From Sambucus nigra (Eukaryota > Streptophyta > Magnoliopsida > Dipsacales > Adoxaceae), in the NCBI GenBank assembly GCA_949130495.1, contig OX422211.1:400515049-400579048 (forward strand): a DNA stretch of 64,000 nucleotides. The letters are read 5' to 3'. Of this stretch, positions 34,501 to 45,674 are shown piece by piece. The translations under genes and the position numbers were made by a program. Each line of letters starts with the position of its first letter. Positions within the stretch are counted from its first letter, which is position 1. The notes below the pieces were generated by a model. It had not been told where the DNA came from and did no database searches. It worked only from the letters and a program-made list of their open reading frames with translations.

Positions 34501-36184
34501 TCGATCCTCCCTCTGGGAGAGGCATCGCCACTATAAACATCTCTTGCCCCGGAATGGCAAAAACAATGCTCCCGCTGAAGCAATCAATCATGGCCCTATA
34601 TGCTACGAGCCAATCCATACCGATGATCACATCGTGAACATGCATGTCTAACACTAACATGTCTGCAGGCAATACCAAACTACCGACTTCTACTCCCACT
34701 CCCCGGCATATAAAGAAAATAAGTGACCCACTCCCTAATGGTGAGTCGACACACGTCACTGTGCTCTCTGCCGTAGCTAATAATCCTAAAGCTTTCGCGA
34801 AGTGTGTAGCTATAAAACAGTGTGTAGCACCCGTATCAAATAACACCCGACCCATAGTGCCATGGATAGGAAACGTACCCTCGATCGCGGGCGGTGCCTA
34901 TGGAACTGCAGCCTGGTGGACGTTGTAGACACGTCCATACTGTAGCTGCCCCTGCTGAACTGGGACTGCTGGAATGGGTGGCAAAGCTGCCATCTGAGGC
35001 GGTGCAGGAAGAGCGGCGGGAAACATAGGTCTCTGTGGCTCCTGGCGAGTACCCTGCTGCTGCTGCTGTGGGGCCCTGCCCCTATCAGGACAATCCTGCT
35101 TCTTATAGCCAGTCTTGCCACAAGTAAAGCACTTCCCTGGGAAATTCCCTCCCCTCTGCCCCTGCTGTCCCCGGCCCTGGTGGCCGTTACCATTCCTCCC
35201 TTGGCCCTGCTGGCCCTGATGAAACTGCTGCCCATTCTGCCCCTGCTGGCCCTGATGGCCGTTTGGGCCCTGATGGCCCTGGCGGAAACCTCCCTGTCCC
35301 TGCCTGTAGTTCCCTGACCGGAACCTCTTATTATCCCCCTGCTGGGAGCCCTGCTCAATCTGTCTCTGCCCCTGACCCGATTGTGCCCCGCTGGCACCAT
35401 GTCCTCCGGTCCTGCCCTGATGGCTAGACTCCCCCGACCTTTTGCCCTCGGCCATATGAAAACGGTGGTCCTGGCAGTGCAATAATGCAGCGTTAACCAC
35501 ATCAGAATACGTGGCCAACGATAGGTTCCCTAGCAGATGCTGACGGATCCTCCAATTCAACCCGTCGGTGAACTTCTCTATCTTCTTCTTCTCTGTTGGA
35601 ATCTCGTCTGGAACGATATTCAATAGGTTAGTGAACTCGGCCTCATACTCGGCCACTGTCTTGCCCTCCTGCTTCAAACTCATCAGCTTCCTCCTCATCT
35701 CTGTATGAACAGCTGACGGAAAGTACTTGCGGTCGAACCGCACCCAGAACTCCTGAATCGTGAGAGTATCCCTCTCCTCTGCGATGGTAATAGACTCCCA
35801 CCACTGTAGTGCAGATCCTACTAGCTTAAAAGTAGCTAGCACCTATTTCTGAACATCAGTGCACTCATGCATCCTCAAATGCCTCTGCATGTCCTTCCTC
35901 CATTGGCTCGAGACTACCACATCTGAGCTACCTGCAAACTCTGGCGGATGCGCTTTCTGAAAAGCGTCACGTACACGCTCCCAAGCAGACGGAAATGCAT
36001 TAACCTGTGCTGGCGCGGCAACCGGCGCCTGAGGTGGTGCCTGCTGAACAACGTCAATGGCGGCATTCACCGCTTGAGCTACTATAGCTGCAACCTCAGC
36101 GGCGCTCAACATGCCCTGAACTGGAGTGGGCTGGGGTTCGGGTATTGCATTCCTGGGAACTCGTCGTGCACGTCGTGGAGGCAT
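31550..36184 (-). pseudogene. gag-pol: Tekay-like gag-pol polyprotein, copy A, four nonsense codons
   Basis: A single frame of 1545 codons, start ATG at 36184 preceded by TTATTTCAG, stop at 31550. Order: gag capsid domain (about residues 75-245), Gln/Gly-rich linker, zinc knuckle CFTCGKTGYKKQDC (residues 352-365, His changed to Tyr), protease with LFDTGATH (Asp 450), RT with FIDDILVYS (771-772), RNase H (from about 915), integrase with an HHCC zinc region (from 1131) and the D, D35E triad (1194, 1255, 1291; all three kept here), and a C-terminal chromodomain (about 1490-1540, [18 protein letters not shown]). Stops: TAG codon 114 (35843-35845), TAG 429 (34898-34900), TAA 922 (33419-33421) and TAG 1203 (32576-32578). 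Copy B has CAG, CAG, CAA and CAG at these sites. A chromodomain would direct integration to marked chromatin. Confidence 0.96.
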
Positions 36185-36347
36185 CTGAAATAAGAACAAA
36201 GTTTATAAGTTCACGGTTATAAACTAAATATAGCTAAAGAACTAAGCATACACAAAAAGAGTACAACAGTCCTAAAATATAGGGCTCTATATCAAAGAAA
36301 ACGTAGCGGAAACATAATAGCCGTACAGATCCTAAAGGACACTAGAA

Positions 36348-36365
36348 CCTGATGCTCTGATACCA
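36348..36365 (-). other. Primer-binding site of copy A, initiator Met tRNA
   Basis: The minus strand reads TGGTATCAGAGC two bases from the 5' LTR end. Confidence 0.92.
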
Positions 36366-36367
36366 CC

Positions 36368-39292
36368 TGTGACACCCCGACTAATTAAATACCGGGTAGC
36401 TACTCCTTTATAAAATTAATTCAAAATGCCAAGTTGGCTCAGTTAATAGCATCACTGTCGAAAACATTATATTATTTCTAACCACCTAGTATTTAAAAAG
36501 CAAGTTGCCAAATTTTAATTTATGTCTGATTAACATGCAACAAGTGTAAGGAAGAAATAAATAACACCATTCACCATACTGAAGTAAAACGAATAACCAT
36601 CACAATAGAGTAAGTAAAGTCTGGAGGAAAACTCCTCACTACAATCCCATAACTGAAATGAATAACCGAAACTGAAATAAAACATGCTAAAGTCTGAAAA
36701 CTGAAATATAAAAGATGTCTCTAAAGAAATGGGCAACATGCCCTACAACTGATAGATGGTGACTCTGGAATCCAAAAGATAGAAGCGTCTACATGCAAAT
36801 CCCTGTAGCTTCCACAAGCAGCTACAGCTCGTCACCTGAATGAGTAACCTATGCTTGGTGTCCTTGTGGCTGGGCACCTAAAATGGTTTTACAAAGAAAA
36901 AGAGATTTGAAAAGCAAACGGGTCAGAGCCCGAATGTGGAGTTATATTTTAAAAACCTGCAAGTGCTTTAAAAACATTTAAAACATTAAATGCAAAGTAC
37001 ATGTTAGGACGTACACTCGCATGATATTCTCACCTCTCGTCTAACTGTGCACTCCTAACGTAAGTACCCATCTATATCGACCCATACTACTAGCTAACTG
37101 ACAACATAACTAGCTAGACTGCCAAAGGTTCTACCCATATTACTCGGTTCCATTTAACATAACAACGCTCGTAATTAAATAGAGGTTTAACGTAAACTCA
37201 GTTACTAAATATGCCATTGATATAACTATCAGTTAACTCATTATATATCTCGAAACAATACCGTAATATTTTTACAACATTAACATGAGGATTCCCATTA
37301 ATTTAATGTATATTATTCATATCATAAATATACAATACAAGCACCCCGCGAACTAAGCTGTGGTGCACACATACTCTGCTATCCATCCCGGTACATCACG
37401 TACATAAGGATTACATATTCCGAATCTCTCAGGAATAGTTCAGATAACACAAATCACAAATAGTGGAGGCGAACACAGTCACCATCACATGGGTCACGCA
37501 CATACCTACGCTCCCATGATCAGCGGACTTATTAATATCACAATAAGTCTTTCTATGACCTATGTTCATCGAGGTACCAGTCTATATCCCCCCCGTAGGC
37601 ACACAAGGATTAGAGGGTCCTAAGCGAACGCAACCTCCCGTGATAGCAAGTATGGTAGGTATGTCATACACACAATCCATATACTAAGTAAACACACATC
37701 TTAGTAATACCGTATTTTAATCGTAGTACGTATCGCATTCTCGCACTAACTATATTTATCACAATCTATATTGTTCCGGTTTGTAATTATACGCGCTATA
37801 ATTTCTCACGTCGTAGTAGACACTCACGTCTCAACCCAAACCGTACATGTAATACAACTCTCGTATGTAAATTCCTCCTCATAAATACCCAAATGTCCCA
37901 AGTCTATCACTATGTCATCAAAGAAATGCTATCTATATCCTCGAACAAGTTTACGGGTCTCCAAAAATTGAAACAGTCCAAAAAGGACCAAACTGTCAAC
38001 TCGTTAGAAGTCTCGTTCGAACGAGGCTGTTCGAACGAGATCCGAGTTCGTTCGAACGAACTGTCCCTTCTAACGATATTTCGTTCGAACGAGATATCGA
38101 ACGAAATCCCTACTCGTTAGTAACGACTGGTCAACTCGTTAGAAGCTCGTTCGAACGAGTTCGTTCGAACGACCTGGGGCTGCTTCTAACGACTGACCAG
38201 TTTCGGCCCAGAATTTTCCCAATTCGTTTTCCATCCATTTTTACTCCTCCAATCTCTTCTAAAATTCGTTCCAATAATATATTGAGTTATCTAATCATCC
38301 TCAAACATGCTAAGGTGTTATACTAACATCTTTAAAGGGGCTTAGTACCTTCTAAACATCATTAAATCACAAATTTCTACATTAACTCCCAATTTTCTTC
38401 AAGAACATAAACCCTAGGTTCTTCTCATCATAATTTCCCAGATTTTAATCCATTTATACATCACATAGATATGAAATCTCTAAATTAAATCTTCAAACAA
38501 TGTTTCTACATGCAAACCTATCCCAAAGTTAAACAACAATCTTCCAATTTCATGGGTTTTCTTTTAACTCTTATATAAGATTGATTAACAATGTTTCTAA
38601 CATGGAAATAGCATTCACTGCATAAGGAATGTAATTTAAATCACTTGCCTTGGTTTGATTCCGGATTTGGTGTTGATTTGGTGAAGAATTTCTGCAGAAT
38701 TTCTTCTCTCCAAGCTTCCTCTCTAATGGTGGCTTAAGGTGGCTAGGGTTTGATTTGGGGAAACTTAGAAAACCTAAATGACAACCTACGTAGACTTCTA
38801 GGTTAATATGGGTTGGTTAATGGGCTTAATGGGTTTAATCCACATCAGATTTACATCTCTAATTTTCGTCACTTTTAATTCCTAAAAATGTAAAATTACC
38901 AAAATACCCTTTAAGTTACCGGTATGGCCTAAAAATACCCCGGGACCCAAACTATACCCCCGGCTAGTGTTTTCTGACTATCTCGACCCTTCCGGACGCG
39001 TTGGCACACTCAAAACGACCATACAGATTATAGATTTTAAATTCACTTTTTATCATCAAAATAATATACCGTGACGCGGCAGTCCCACGCGTCTCAACAA
39101 AATTTCTAAAATGCCGTATATAAATCTCACGATAAATTTTATAATACCAAATACATATATAATCATATATGCACATAATCAAATACCAATTCGCATCTCA
39201 TTAGTATTTATAACCCGGATTAATTTCCAATTAATACGCATTTAATTAATTAATCCCAAAAATAAATATAGACAAAAGTACGGGGTATTACA
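36368..39292 (-). repeat. 5' LTR of Tekay-like copy A (2925 bp)
   Basis: Nearly identical to 28532-31507. Its palindrome array (about 37997-38172) sits roughly 1.1 kb from the LTR start, the same offset as the unrelated CGATCGATCG array in copy B. Confidence 0.95.
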
Positions 39293-39297
39293 AATTC

Positions 39298-39632
39298 CGG
39301 GTCAAATTAATTAGTTAAATTTACGATTAGTTTTATACCATCAATACACTAGGGTTGGGGGATTGTGTCTCTACCTTAATTTTCCAATTAGTTTTAGTTA
39401 ACTTCTTAATTTTTCCCTTTTTCCTTTCTCACTCAATCATCATCTTTTACACTTTATTTTTTGAAGTAATAAATCAATTAAAATCTATCAAACATTCCCT
39501 GTGGATTCGATACCCAGACTCGCCACTATACTCCACAAGAGTGTAGTTAAAGTTTAGGTTTTTGTATTGTGGTTGGAAGCCGATAACAACGATTAACGTA
39601 TTTACACGGACGCTCGGTTTTTCACACGATCA
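39298..39632 (+). repeat. 5' LTR of Athila-like element, second part
   Basis: Resumes the LTR after the inserted element and ends CACGATCA. Adding the two parts and removing the duplicated AATTC gives 1627 bp, 21 bp longer than the 3' LTR; one palindromic 21-bp unit missing at about 43325 accounts for it. Confidence 0.92.
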
Positions 39633-39635
39633 AAA

Positions 39636-39653
39636 TGGCGCCGTTGCCGGGGA
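39636..39653 (+). other. Primer-binding site, tRNA-Asp
   Basis: TGGCGCCGTTGCCGGGGA, three bases after the LTR end, is complementary to the 3' end of aspartate tRNA. This is the usual primer of Athila elements. Confidence 0.9.
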
Positions 39654-39813
39654 GTGTTTTGTTATAGATTATAATTGATTTACTATTTCGCAAGATATTT
39701 TTTTTTCTTTTAATTTTTTTTGCAGGCTTGCATAATTGAGCGCCAAGAAACGTTGAATCCTTAGCCGCACACCTCTTTAAGTGGATTGTCCGTTTACAAA
39801 CTATTCGGTAATC

Positions 39814-40941
39814 ATGTCTTTTTATAGTGAGTTCGGTAATTATAATGGTTTTTATGGGAATAGTTCTCAAACTTTTTATTTTCAAGAATCCGTGCCTCGA
39901 CCTATTACCATTGGTGAGGGTCTTCGAATTATTGAGAATGAAAGGCTTGAGAATATATATCGGGAAGAAAATCATTTTCGAGCTTTTTATTTTCAAAAAC
40001 CTCGGCCTCAACCTATTACCATTGGTGAGGCCTATCTATGTATTGAGTATGAATGGTTTGAAAATAAATATCGGGAAAAAAATCGTTTTTGGGAGAAAGA
40101 GTTGAATGCATTATTCGAATCCAATGACAATTTTTCTTCCGATATTTTTGAAACTAAAGAACGTTTTCAACCAAATGAGGAATTCAAGGTTATAGAAACA
40201 AGGAATCTTACTTTGGAAGAAAGAATGTTTTTTTTAATCAAACAAATACTTAATTTTCTTTCCACCCAAAGCACGATGAAAATCGAGATTGGTTTTATTA
40301 AGGAAATTCTCGCACTTTGCGATGAGATGCGTTGTGATTGGAAAAACAAAGAGGAGGTTGAGACTTGTGTGTCACCTCAACATTTTGAAGAACATCTCAT
40401 TGAAAATGAGTCTTTTTCCCTTGAAATTGAATCTCCAAGTGATGATGAATCACTTGAGATTGAGTTTATCTCATCACCATTCCCGTTCACCGTTATTGAA
40501 CCATTAGAAGTACCGCTAGATTCCTATGAGTCGGTTGAAAATTCTGAAACGTTTACACCTTTTACCGACAAAGACACTTTGCTAGAATTGTTTTCTAATA
40601 TGGACTCTTCCTTTTTGTGTGCCCCTCTCCCCATACTACTTGAAAAAGATTTGGGAGGTGATTATATTTTTCTTAGATCTCAATTGTACTTGTCCCACCT
40701 AGCACCCACACCCCCCATCATCCCGTTAAATTTTTTAATGGGTGATGGTTCATTTTTTCCATCTCACACATGCCTTCCGTTGTTCAAACGGAATCCTTAT
40801 TTTTCGGGAGGCATGCATCCTAGTGAGGGTACACCATTAATCCCTCAAAGTCATATTGTATTTTGGGTGGACCCTCAAATTTTTCGACTTCTAGTGTATA
40901 ACTTATTAGAATGTGAAAATCATAGCTTGTACAATAGTTAA
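39814..40941 (+). CDS. Uncharacterised 375-residue protein of non-autonomous Athila-like element
   Basis: ATG at 39814 (the frame is open further upstream, from 39781) to TAA at 40941, no interruptions. No gag, zinc knuckle, protease or polymerase motif. Residues about 20-100 hold two tandem copies of a roughly 40-residue repeat (FYFQ, PRPITIGE or PQPITIGE, then IE-E-E-LENIYREEN or WFENKYREKN, ending in F-R or F-W). The middle (about 100-260) is acidic and charged with ESFSLEIESPSDDESLEIEF. The C-terminal 110 residues are hydrophobic and proline-rich (LPILLEKDLGGDYIFLRSQL, HPSEGTPLIPQS) without a clear membrane segment. It sits where gag would start, about 160 bp after the primer site. An intact frame in an element old enough to have been invaded suggests constraint or recent spread. 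The function is unknown; a packaging or trans-acting role is only conjecture. Confidence 0.75.
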   Translation: MSFYSEFGNYNGFYGNSSQTFYFQESVPRPITIGEGLRIIENERLENIYREENHFRAFYFQKPRPQPITIGEAYLCIEYEWFENKYREKNRFWEKELNALFESNDNFSSDIFETKERFQPNEEFKVIETRNLTLEERMFFLIKQILNFLSTQSTMKIEIGFIKEILALCDEMRCDWKNKEEVETCVSPQHFEEHLIENESFSLEIESPSDDESLEIEFISSPFPFTVIEPLEVPLDSYESVENSETFTPFTDKDTLLELFSNMDSSFLCAPLPILLEKDLGGDYIFLRSQLYLSHLAPTPPIIPLNFLMGDGSFFPSHTCLPLFKRNPYFSGGMHPSEGTPLIPQSHIVFWVDPQIFRLLVYNLLECENHSLYNS

Positions 40942-42699
40942 CTTATTTTTTTTTTAGTTTAGAATTCTTGTTATTCTTTTTGCTATGCTTGGTTCTAACA
41001 TGTTTTGTAGATTCAATGGACTCACATTCATCGGGGATCGCTCCATTTTGGGTAATATCTTTCTTTTCCTCTCTTTATGTTGGGTTCTTGATTCGCATTG
41101 AGGACAATGCAACATTTAAGTTAGGGAGTGTGGGATATTCTTCCCGTTTATTGTTTAGATTCATTGATTCGATCACATGTTCTTTCCAAGAGTGTTTTTT
41201 TTAGAAAAAAAAATTGAAAATTTTTGAAAAAAGCCAAAAATATTTTTCTTCAAAATAAATAAAGATTGGAATTTAAAAGCTTCAAAAATGTCACAAATAT
41301 TTTGTCTCAAGTTGTAAAAATCAAATGCACAAAGCCGAAATTGACCAAAGATGGAAACTGTACGAAAATTGACGACTTTACAAATAAGTGTGGAGATTAA
41401 CAAAACCCGACGAGATTTCGAGCCTATCGATCTTTTTGAGTTTTAAATCAATCCGAGTTAATGATTAACTCATAGTTCTAATTCAGCGTTTTACAAAAGT
41501 CGTTGATGATCTCTATTTTATTGTTTTGATCGGTTATGGAAAATGGAATGTTGTCTCGAAACGCGAGCTATAAATCTCTAAATTAAATTAATCTCGAGAC
41601 GCATATGGTAAATTAATAAGTAATTCGGACAATGAAGTAGGCCATCGTTTGTTACCCAAAAATATTAGCCATAAAAAGATGTGAAAAATTATCCCTTTGA
41701 TAAACCAATTGAGCCGAATAAAATTTATCCTTTTCGTTTGGTAACCCGAAAAACCCAAATAGCCCGGAATTGTGAAAAATGAAAAAAGTCATAATTTAAG
41801 TCCGAAAAGTGCAACAAAAAGGGGCAAGAAAAAAATAGAAGAATGCTCAACAAAAGTTAGCAAGAAAAGAAAAGTGTGAAAAAAAAAATAGAAAAAGAAG
41901 AGAAAATGAGCAATAGCCCCCAAAAAAAAAAAAAAATGCAGTAACGGACATCATAAGAAAAATTTCCAATTCCGAATTTCCCAACCATTTCATGTTACCC
42001 AATTACACCTTAAACCCGAAAAAGTCCTAACTGAGTCCGAATTGCGAAATTGGTTACCGTGTGGAGAGTTAAAACACAAAAAGATAATAAAAGAGATTAC
42101 ATGGTGTGAAAAAGAGATGATGGTTCCCATTTCCCTATGACCGTATTCCGATGAAGAGATCTTTTCACCCAAAAATTTTCGTCTTTCAATTTGTGTGCGT
42201 GACTTTGCGTCCATTATATTTACTCTTTATAAAATCTCGCATACCGAGATAATAGCCACATTCCGAGAGATTCGTTTGAGAGAGCATCCCGTGAGCATTT
42301 GAATCAAAACGAATTTTTGGAAAGTAACGTAATGATCAATCGGTGGAAGTTAGCGGTTCAATTTTTGGCTTCGCACACACACACTCTGACTTGAGACTCC
42401 TAAATATGACTTTAAGATGACTATTTTTGGGGAGTTTAAATTTTATAATTTTTAAGTATTTTGATATTTCTTTGAGTCAATAATGAATTTTGTGGGTATA
42501 TTCACTGCAAACCCTCACGAGACACCACTCGTCCTACTAGGGTAACCTAGGGGTTTAAAGGCTTGTTGCATACGCTAAATGCAATCGCTTGCCCGCGAAA
42601 AAGGTATTCTATCCCAATAAAGTTTTTGAAGGGTCCTTAACTCATACTCTCATTCTTTTACGTTGCTCGGGACGCGCAAAGTTCTAAGTTAAGAGGGTT
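40942..42699 (+). other. 3' non-coding region of Athila-like element with polypurine tract
   Basis: Just after the ORF, GCATTGAGGACAATGCAAC (about 41095-41113) and AAGTTAGGGAGTGTGGG occur, a motif pair common near the 3' end of Athila elements. About 1.4 kb of A-rich sequence follows with no coding similarity (A-runs near 41875-41936). It ends GTTGCTCGGGACGCGCAAAG then AAGTTAAGAGGG, the polypurine tract, at 42699. Confidence 0.75.
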
Positions 42700-44305
42700 T
42701 GATTAGGCATAAATTCTTCACATTTATCCCCTTAATTTCGGTATTTTTATTTTCTCGTGCGGTGTAAATAGCTTGGATTTGTCTCATATTTATTCTACTA
42801 ACCCTTTTTGGCAAGTATTTCATATTTTGTGTATCTCTTATGTGTTTTACAGGTATTTCATGCAAAAAAGATGGAAAAGAGAACTCAAAATAGTGAAAGA
42901 AACCAAGAATCGGGGAGTTGAAGGGAATTTTCGTAATTTTTCAGCCTTAGTCCGGAGGTGGTGCCAACTAGAAAGTTGAAGATCTTTCAATTAGAAGAAC
43001 ACTGGAAAAAACTTCACCCAAATCCGAGCTACGGTGAAAGATTTATGATCCCTTGAAGTTGCGGAAAAATCATAGAAGAAAGGCTAGGAAGGCAAGTTCA
43101 AGGGCATTTTCGTTATTCTGCAGCCCAATCCCGGAGGTGAGGCCTTCTGGAAAGTTGAAGATCTTGGAACAACTAGAATACTGGAAAAAACGGCACCCAA
43201 ATCCGAGCCACGGTGAAGGAGTTATGATCATTTGAAGTTGAGAAAAAATCCAAGGAAGAAAAGAAGAAAGTTGGAAAATATTCAAAGTGTTGAAAGAGGC
43301 CCAGAAACCAGCCAATTCACCCGAACCGGTTCGCCCATTTGTCACGCTCCAGACCCGTTACAAAACGAGTCACGCTTTCTAAGTGTGACAAATTGGCAGA
43401 TACGGGATTTTTATTTTGTGCTTATCTTTTAGCCAAAAGAGTTTTATGTTTTGGGGACTCTTCTAAACGACCTCTAGCCTATATATTTAGTCATTATGAC
43501 TCTTTTTATTAAGATTTCATTGATGTAAAAGCTCCATAACAAGTAGGAACATCTAGGAGAAAGATTCACATATTTTGCACCATTAATTCAAGAGCTTTTC
43601 CAGTTTTTCTTCAATCTTTGATTTCTTCTTGCATGTTCTTGTTCTTCAGTCGTGGTAACTTTTATTTCTAGCACTTTTATTATTATTCACCATGTTAGGC
43701 TAGGTTTTTAAAGGTTGGGATGCATGAACCCAGCCTGATGTATTAGTGCGTGCATATAAAATTAATCCGCTGAATTTAGTGATTGATTATGACCGTATTG
43801 CGTAGTTACACAACAATTGTAGATCTTTATATCTCGTTTGCCTCTGGGTACTCGTGATGATTTAGAATGCAATTCGAGTGCTACTATCGCGATACTGATT
43901 TACTCATCCTCAGATTAAGTATGACGCGGGCTTGAACCTCGTATACGTAATGCTTAGGAGTACTAAATTCCGGGTCAAATTAATCTGTTAAATTTATGAT
44001 TAGTATTATACCTGCAATACTCTAGGGTTGGGGGATTGTGTCTCTACCTTAATTTTTACATTAGTTTTAGTTAACTTCTTTATTTTTCCCTTTTTCCTTT
44101 CTCACTCAATCATCATCTTTTACACTTTATTTTTTGAAGTAATAAATCAATTAAAATCTATCAAACATTCCCTGTGGATTCGATACCCATACTCGCCACT
44201 ATACTCCACAAGAGTGTAGTTAAAGTTTAGGTTTTTGTATTGTGGTTGGAAGCCGATAACAACGATTAGCGTATTTACACGGACGCTCGGTTTTCCACAC
44301 GATCA
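42700..44305 (+). repeat. 3' LTR of Athila-like element (1606 bp)
   Basis: TGATTAGGCATAAATTC to CACACGATCA; followed by CTAAG. It has a single GAACCGGTTCG palindromic site (about 43322) where the 5' LTR has two 21 bp apart. Confidence 0.93.
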
Positions 44306-45035
44306 CTAAGGATGGTTTCCATGTTGACTGGCTAATCAAACACCTGAAGTTATTGAAGCATGCAAAGTTGGAGAGTCGGGGGAGCTATACCAGAACCATA
44401 TTGAGGCCCAATGGGCTGAGGAAGCCTCACTAAGATAACTAGCCCCTCTATTGACAATTGGAGATTTGAAGTTAAAGGTCTTCGAGGAGACTTTTATTAA
44501 ATCAATCCCAGAACAAGAAGTTATGGTCATTCAACGCACTCAAGTTCAAATGAGTATTGAGGGGTCCATTACTGCTTAACAATCCTGCCTACAAGATTTT
44601 TCGAGCCTACCTGGGGACTTTTTCTCTTCTGCTGACCTTTGGATTCTTTTGGGTTGAGCCCCTTCGATGTATTTTCTTTTCTTTTTATACAAGTAATTTT
44701 GGGCATTAGTTCCCATTGCTTGTAACACTGCAAAGTGAAAGATATATATAAAGGATATTATTTTTTCTACATCATGTCTCAATTTATGCTTCGAGTTCTT
44801 TCTTCTATATTCTCGTTGCAAAGTGAAAAACTCTTACAGTTTACATTCTATTTTTCCCTCTAACTTTAACTTATCCGAGGAAAAGAAATAACAACAACAA
44901 AATATTGGACATTAATACATAATGAAGGTTGATACAAAAAATGTTAACTCAGGTGACAAAACTCTAAACATGATAGACCTTTTATTAATCTTGAAAAGCT
45001 TGTCTTCTTCTATCTTTAAGATTAAGCAGTAACCT
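44306..45035 (+). other. Flank between two Athila-type elements, coding-like remnant
   Basis: This is the old host sequence to the right of the 27240-44305 element; it would join 27239. A plus-strand stretch of about 90 codons (WAEEASLR, LAPLLTIGDLKLKVFEETFI, PEQEVMVIQRTQVQMSIEG) ends at TAA near 44577, with one stop inside. A T-rich region then contains TATATATAAAGG near 44742. I do not recognise the protein. Confidence 0.35.
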
Positions 45036-45405
45036 TGATTAGGCATAAATTCTTCCTAATTTATCCCTTGATTTAGTTACTTATAGAACCTCGAACAACG
45101 CAATTGACTTGGATTTATCTCATAATCATGCTACTGACTGATCCTAATGAGTACACCGAGTTTTTGGTATTTTGTAGTGATTTTACAGGTATTTGATGTC
45201 AAGAAACGGAAGAAAGAAACCGAAAGAATCAAGAAAGAAAGAAGGAAAAGTCAAAAGGGCAAAAGTGAAATTTCCACCTGGAATTCATATGAGGTACTTA
45301 AAGAAGACATCTCATTCACGAGTACATAGGAAGAAACGGCACCTCAATCGAAATCCCAGAACAAAAGTTATGAGCAGTCAAAGATGAACCAAAAAGTCAA
45401 ATAGT

Positions 45406-45591
45406 CGGACCGGTCCGCCCCTACCCCGGACCGGTCCGCCTTGCCAAACTCTAGAAGACCCCGAACCACAAGCAAACCGAAGAAGGCAAAATAAAAGGAA
45501 CCGATCCGCTCCCGGACCGGTCTGCCCCAAAATAAAAAGAACCGATCCGCTTGGGAGGCAGACCGGTCCGCCTAAGGCCCGGACCGGTCCG
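45406..45591. repeat. CGGACCGGTCCG palindrome array in Athila LTR
   Basis: Perfect or near-perfect 12-bp sites start at 45406, 45427, 45497, 45513, 45538, 45559 and 45580. Intervals are 21, 70, 16, 25, 21 and 21. Variants include GGAACCGATCCG and CAGACCGGTCCG. Confidence 0.88.
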
Positions 45592-45666
45592 GGCTTCGAG
45601 ATTTGCAAATCCCATCTCTTCCTAAAAAGACTCCTAGTGCAGCTGAACTCCGAAATTGTTGTAGGG

Positions 45667-45674
45667 TATAAAAA
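45667..45674 (+). promoter_or_regulatory. Probable TATA box of Athila LTR
   Basis: TATAAAAA within GTAGGGTATAAAAACCCG, about 75 bp after the palindrome array and about 630 bp into the LTR, a plausible start of the R region. Confidence 0.6.

Larger units (their letters stand above)
28532..39292 (-). mobile_element. Full-length Tekay-like chromovirus, copy A (10.76 kb)
   Basis: A minus-strand element with LTRs at 36368-39292 (5') and 28532-31507 (3'), perfect target duplication AATTC (28527-28531 and 39293-39297), initiator-Met primer site, polypurine tract AGGGGGGAAGTA (reverse complement of 31508-31519) and a complete gag-pol frame broken by four nonsense codons. The two LTRs show only about twenty substitutions by eye plus one 51-bp length difference, so insertion was recent relative to everything else nearby except copy B. 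Confidence 0.96.
27240..44305 (+). mobile_element. Non-autonomous Athila-like retrotransposon with one unknown ORF
   Basis: LTRs of about 1.6 kb start TGATTAGGCATAAATTCTTC and end CACGATCA. The perfect target duplication CTAAG is at 27235-27239 and 44306-44310. The primer-binding site is complementary to tRNA-Asp, as in Athila. The internal region (39633-42699, 3.1 kb) has one ORF (39814-40941) with no similarity to gag or pol. Then come the string TTGAGGACAATGCAACATTT, a long AT-rich spacer and a GCTCGGGACGCGCAAAG string before the polypurine tract, all as in Athila 3' regions. The LTR shares its start with that of the coding Athila at 45036, so the coding copy or its relatives could supply enzymes. 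The 5' LTR is split by a Tekay-like element. Confidence 0.9.

Noticed and set aside
34810..35502. 230-codon minus-strand frame, and the matching 51986-52678 frame in copy B
   Set aside because: Both are +1 shadows of the gag-protease frame; they exist because the Gln/Gly-rich linker has few stops in other frames.
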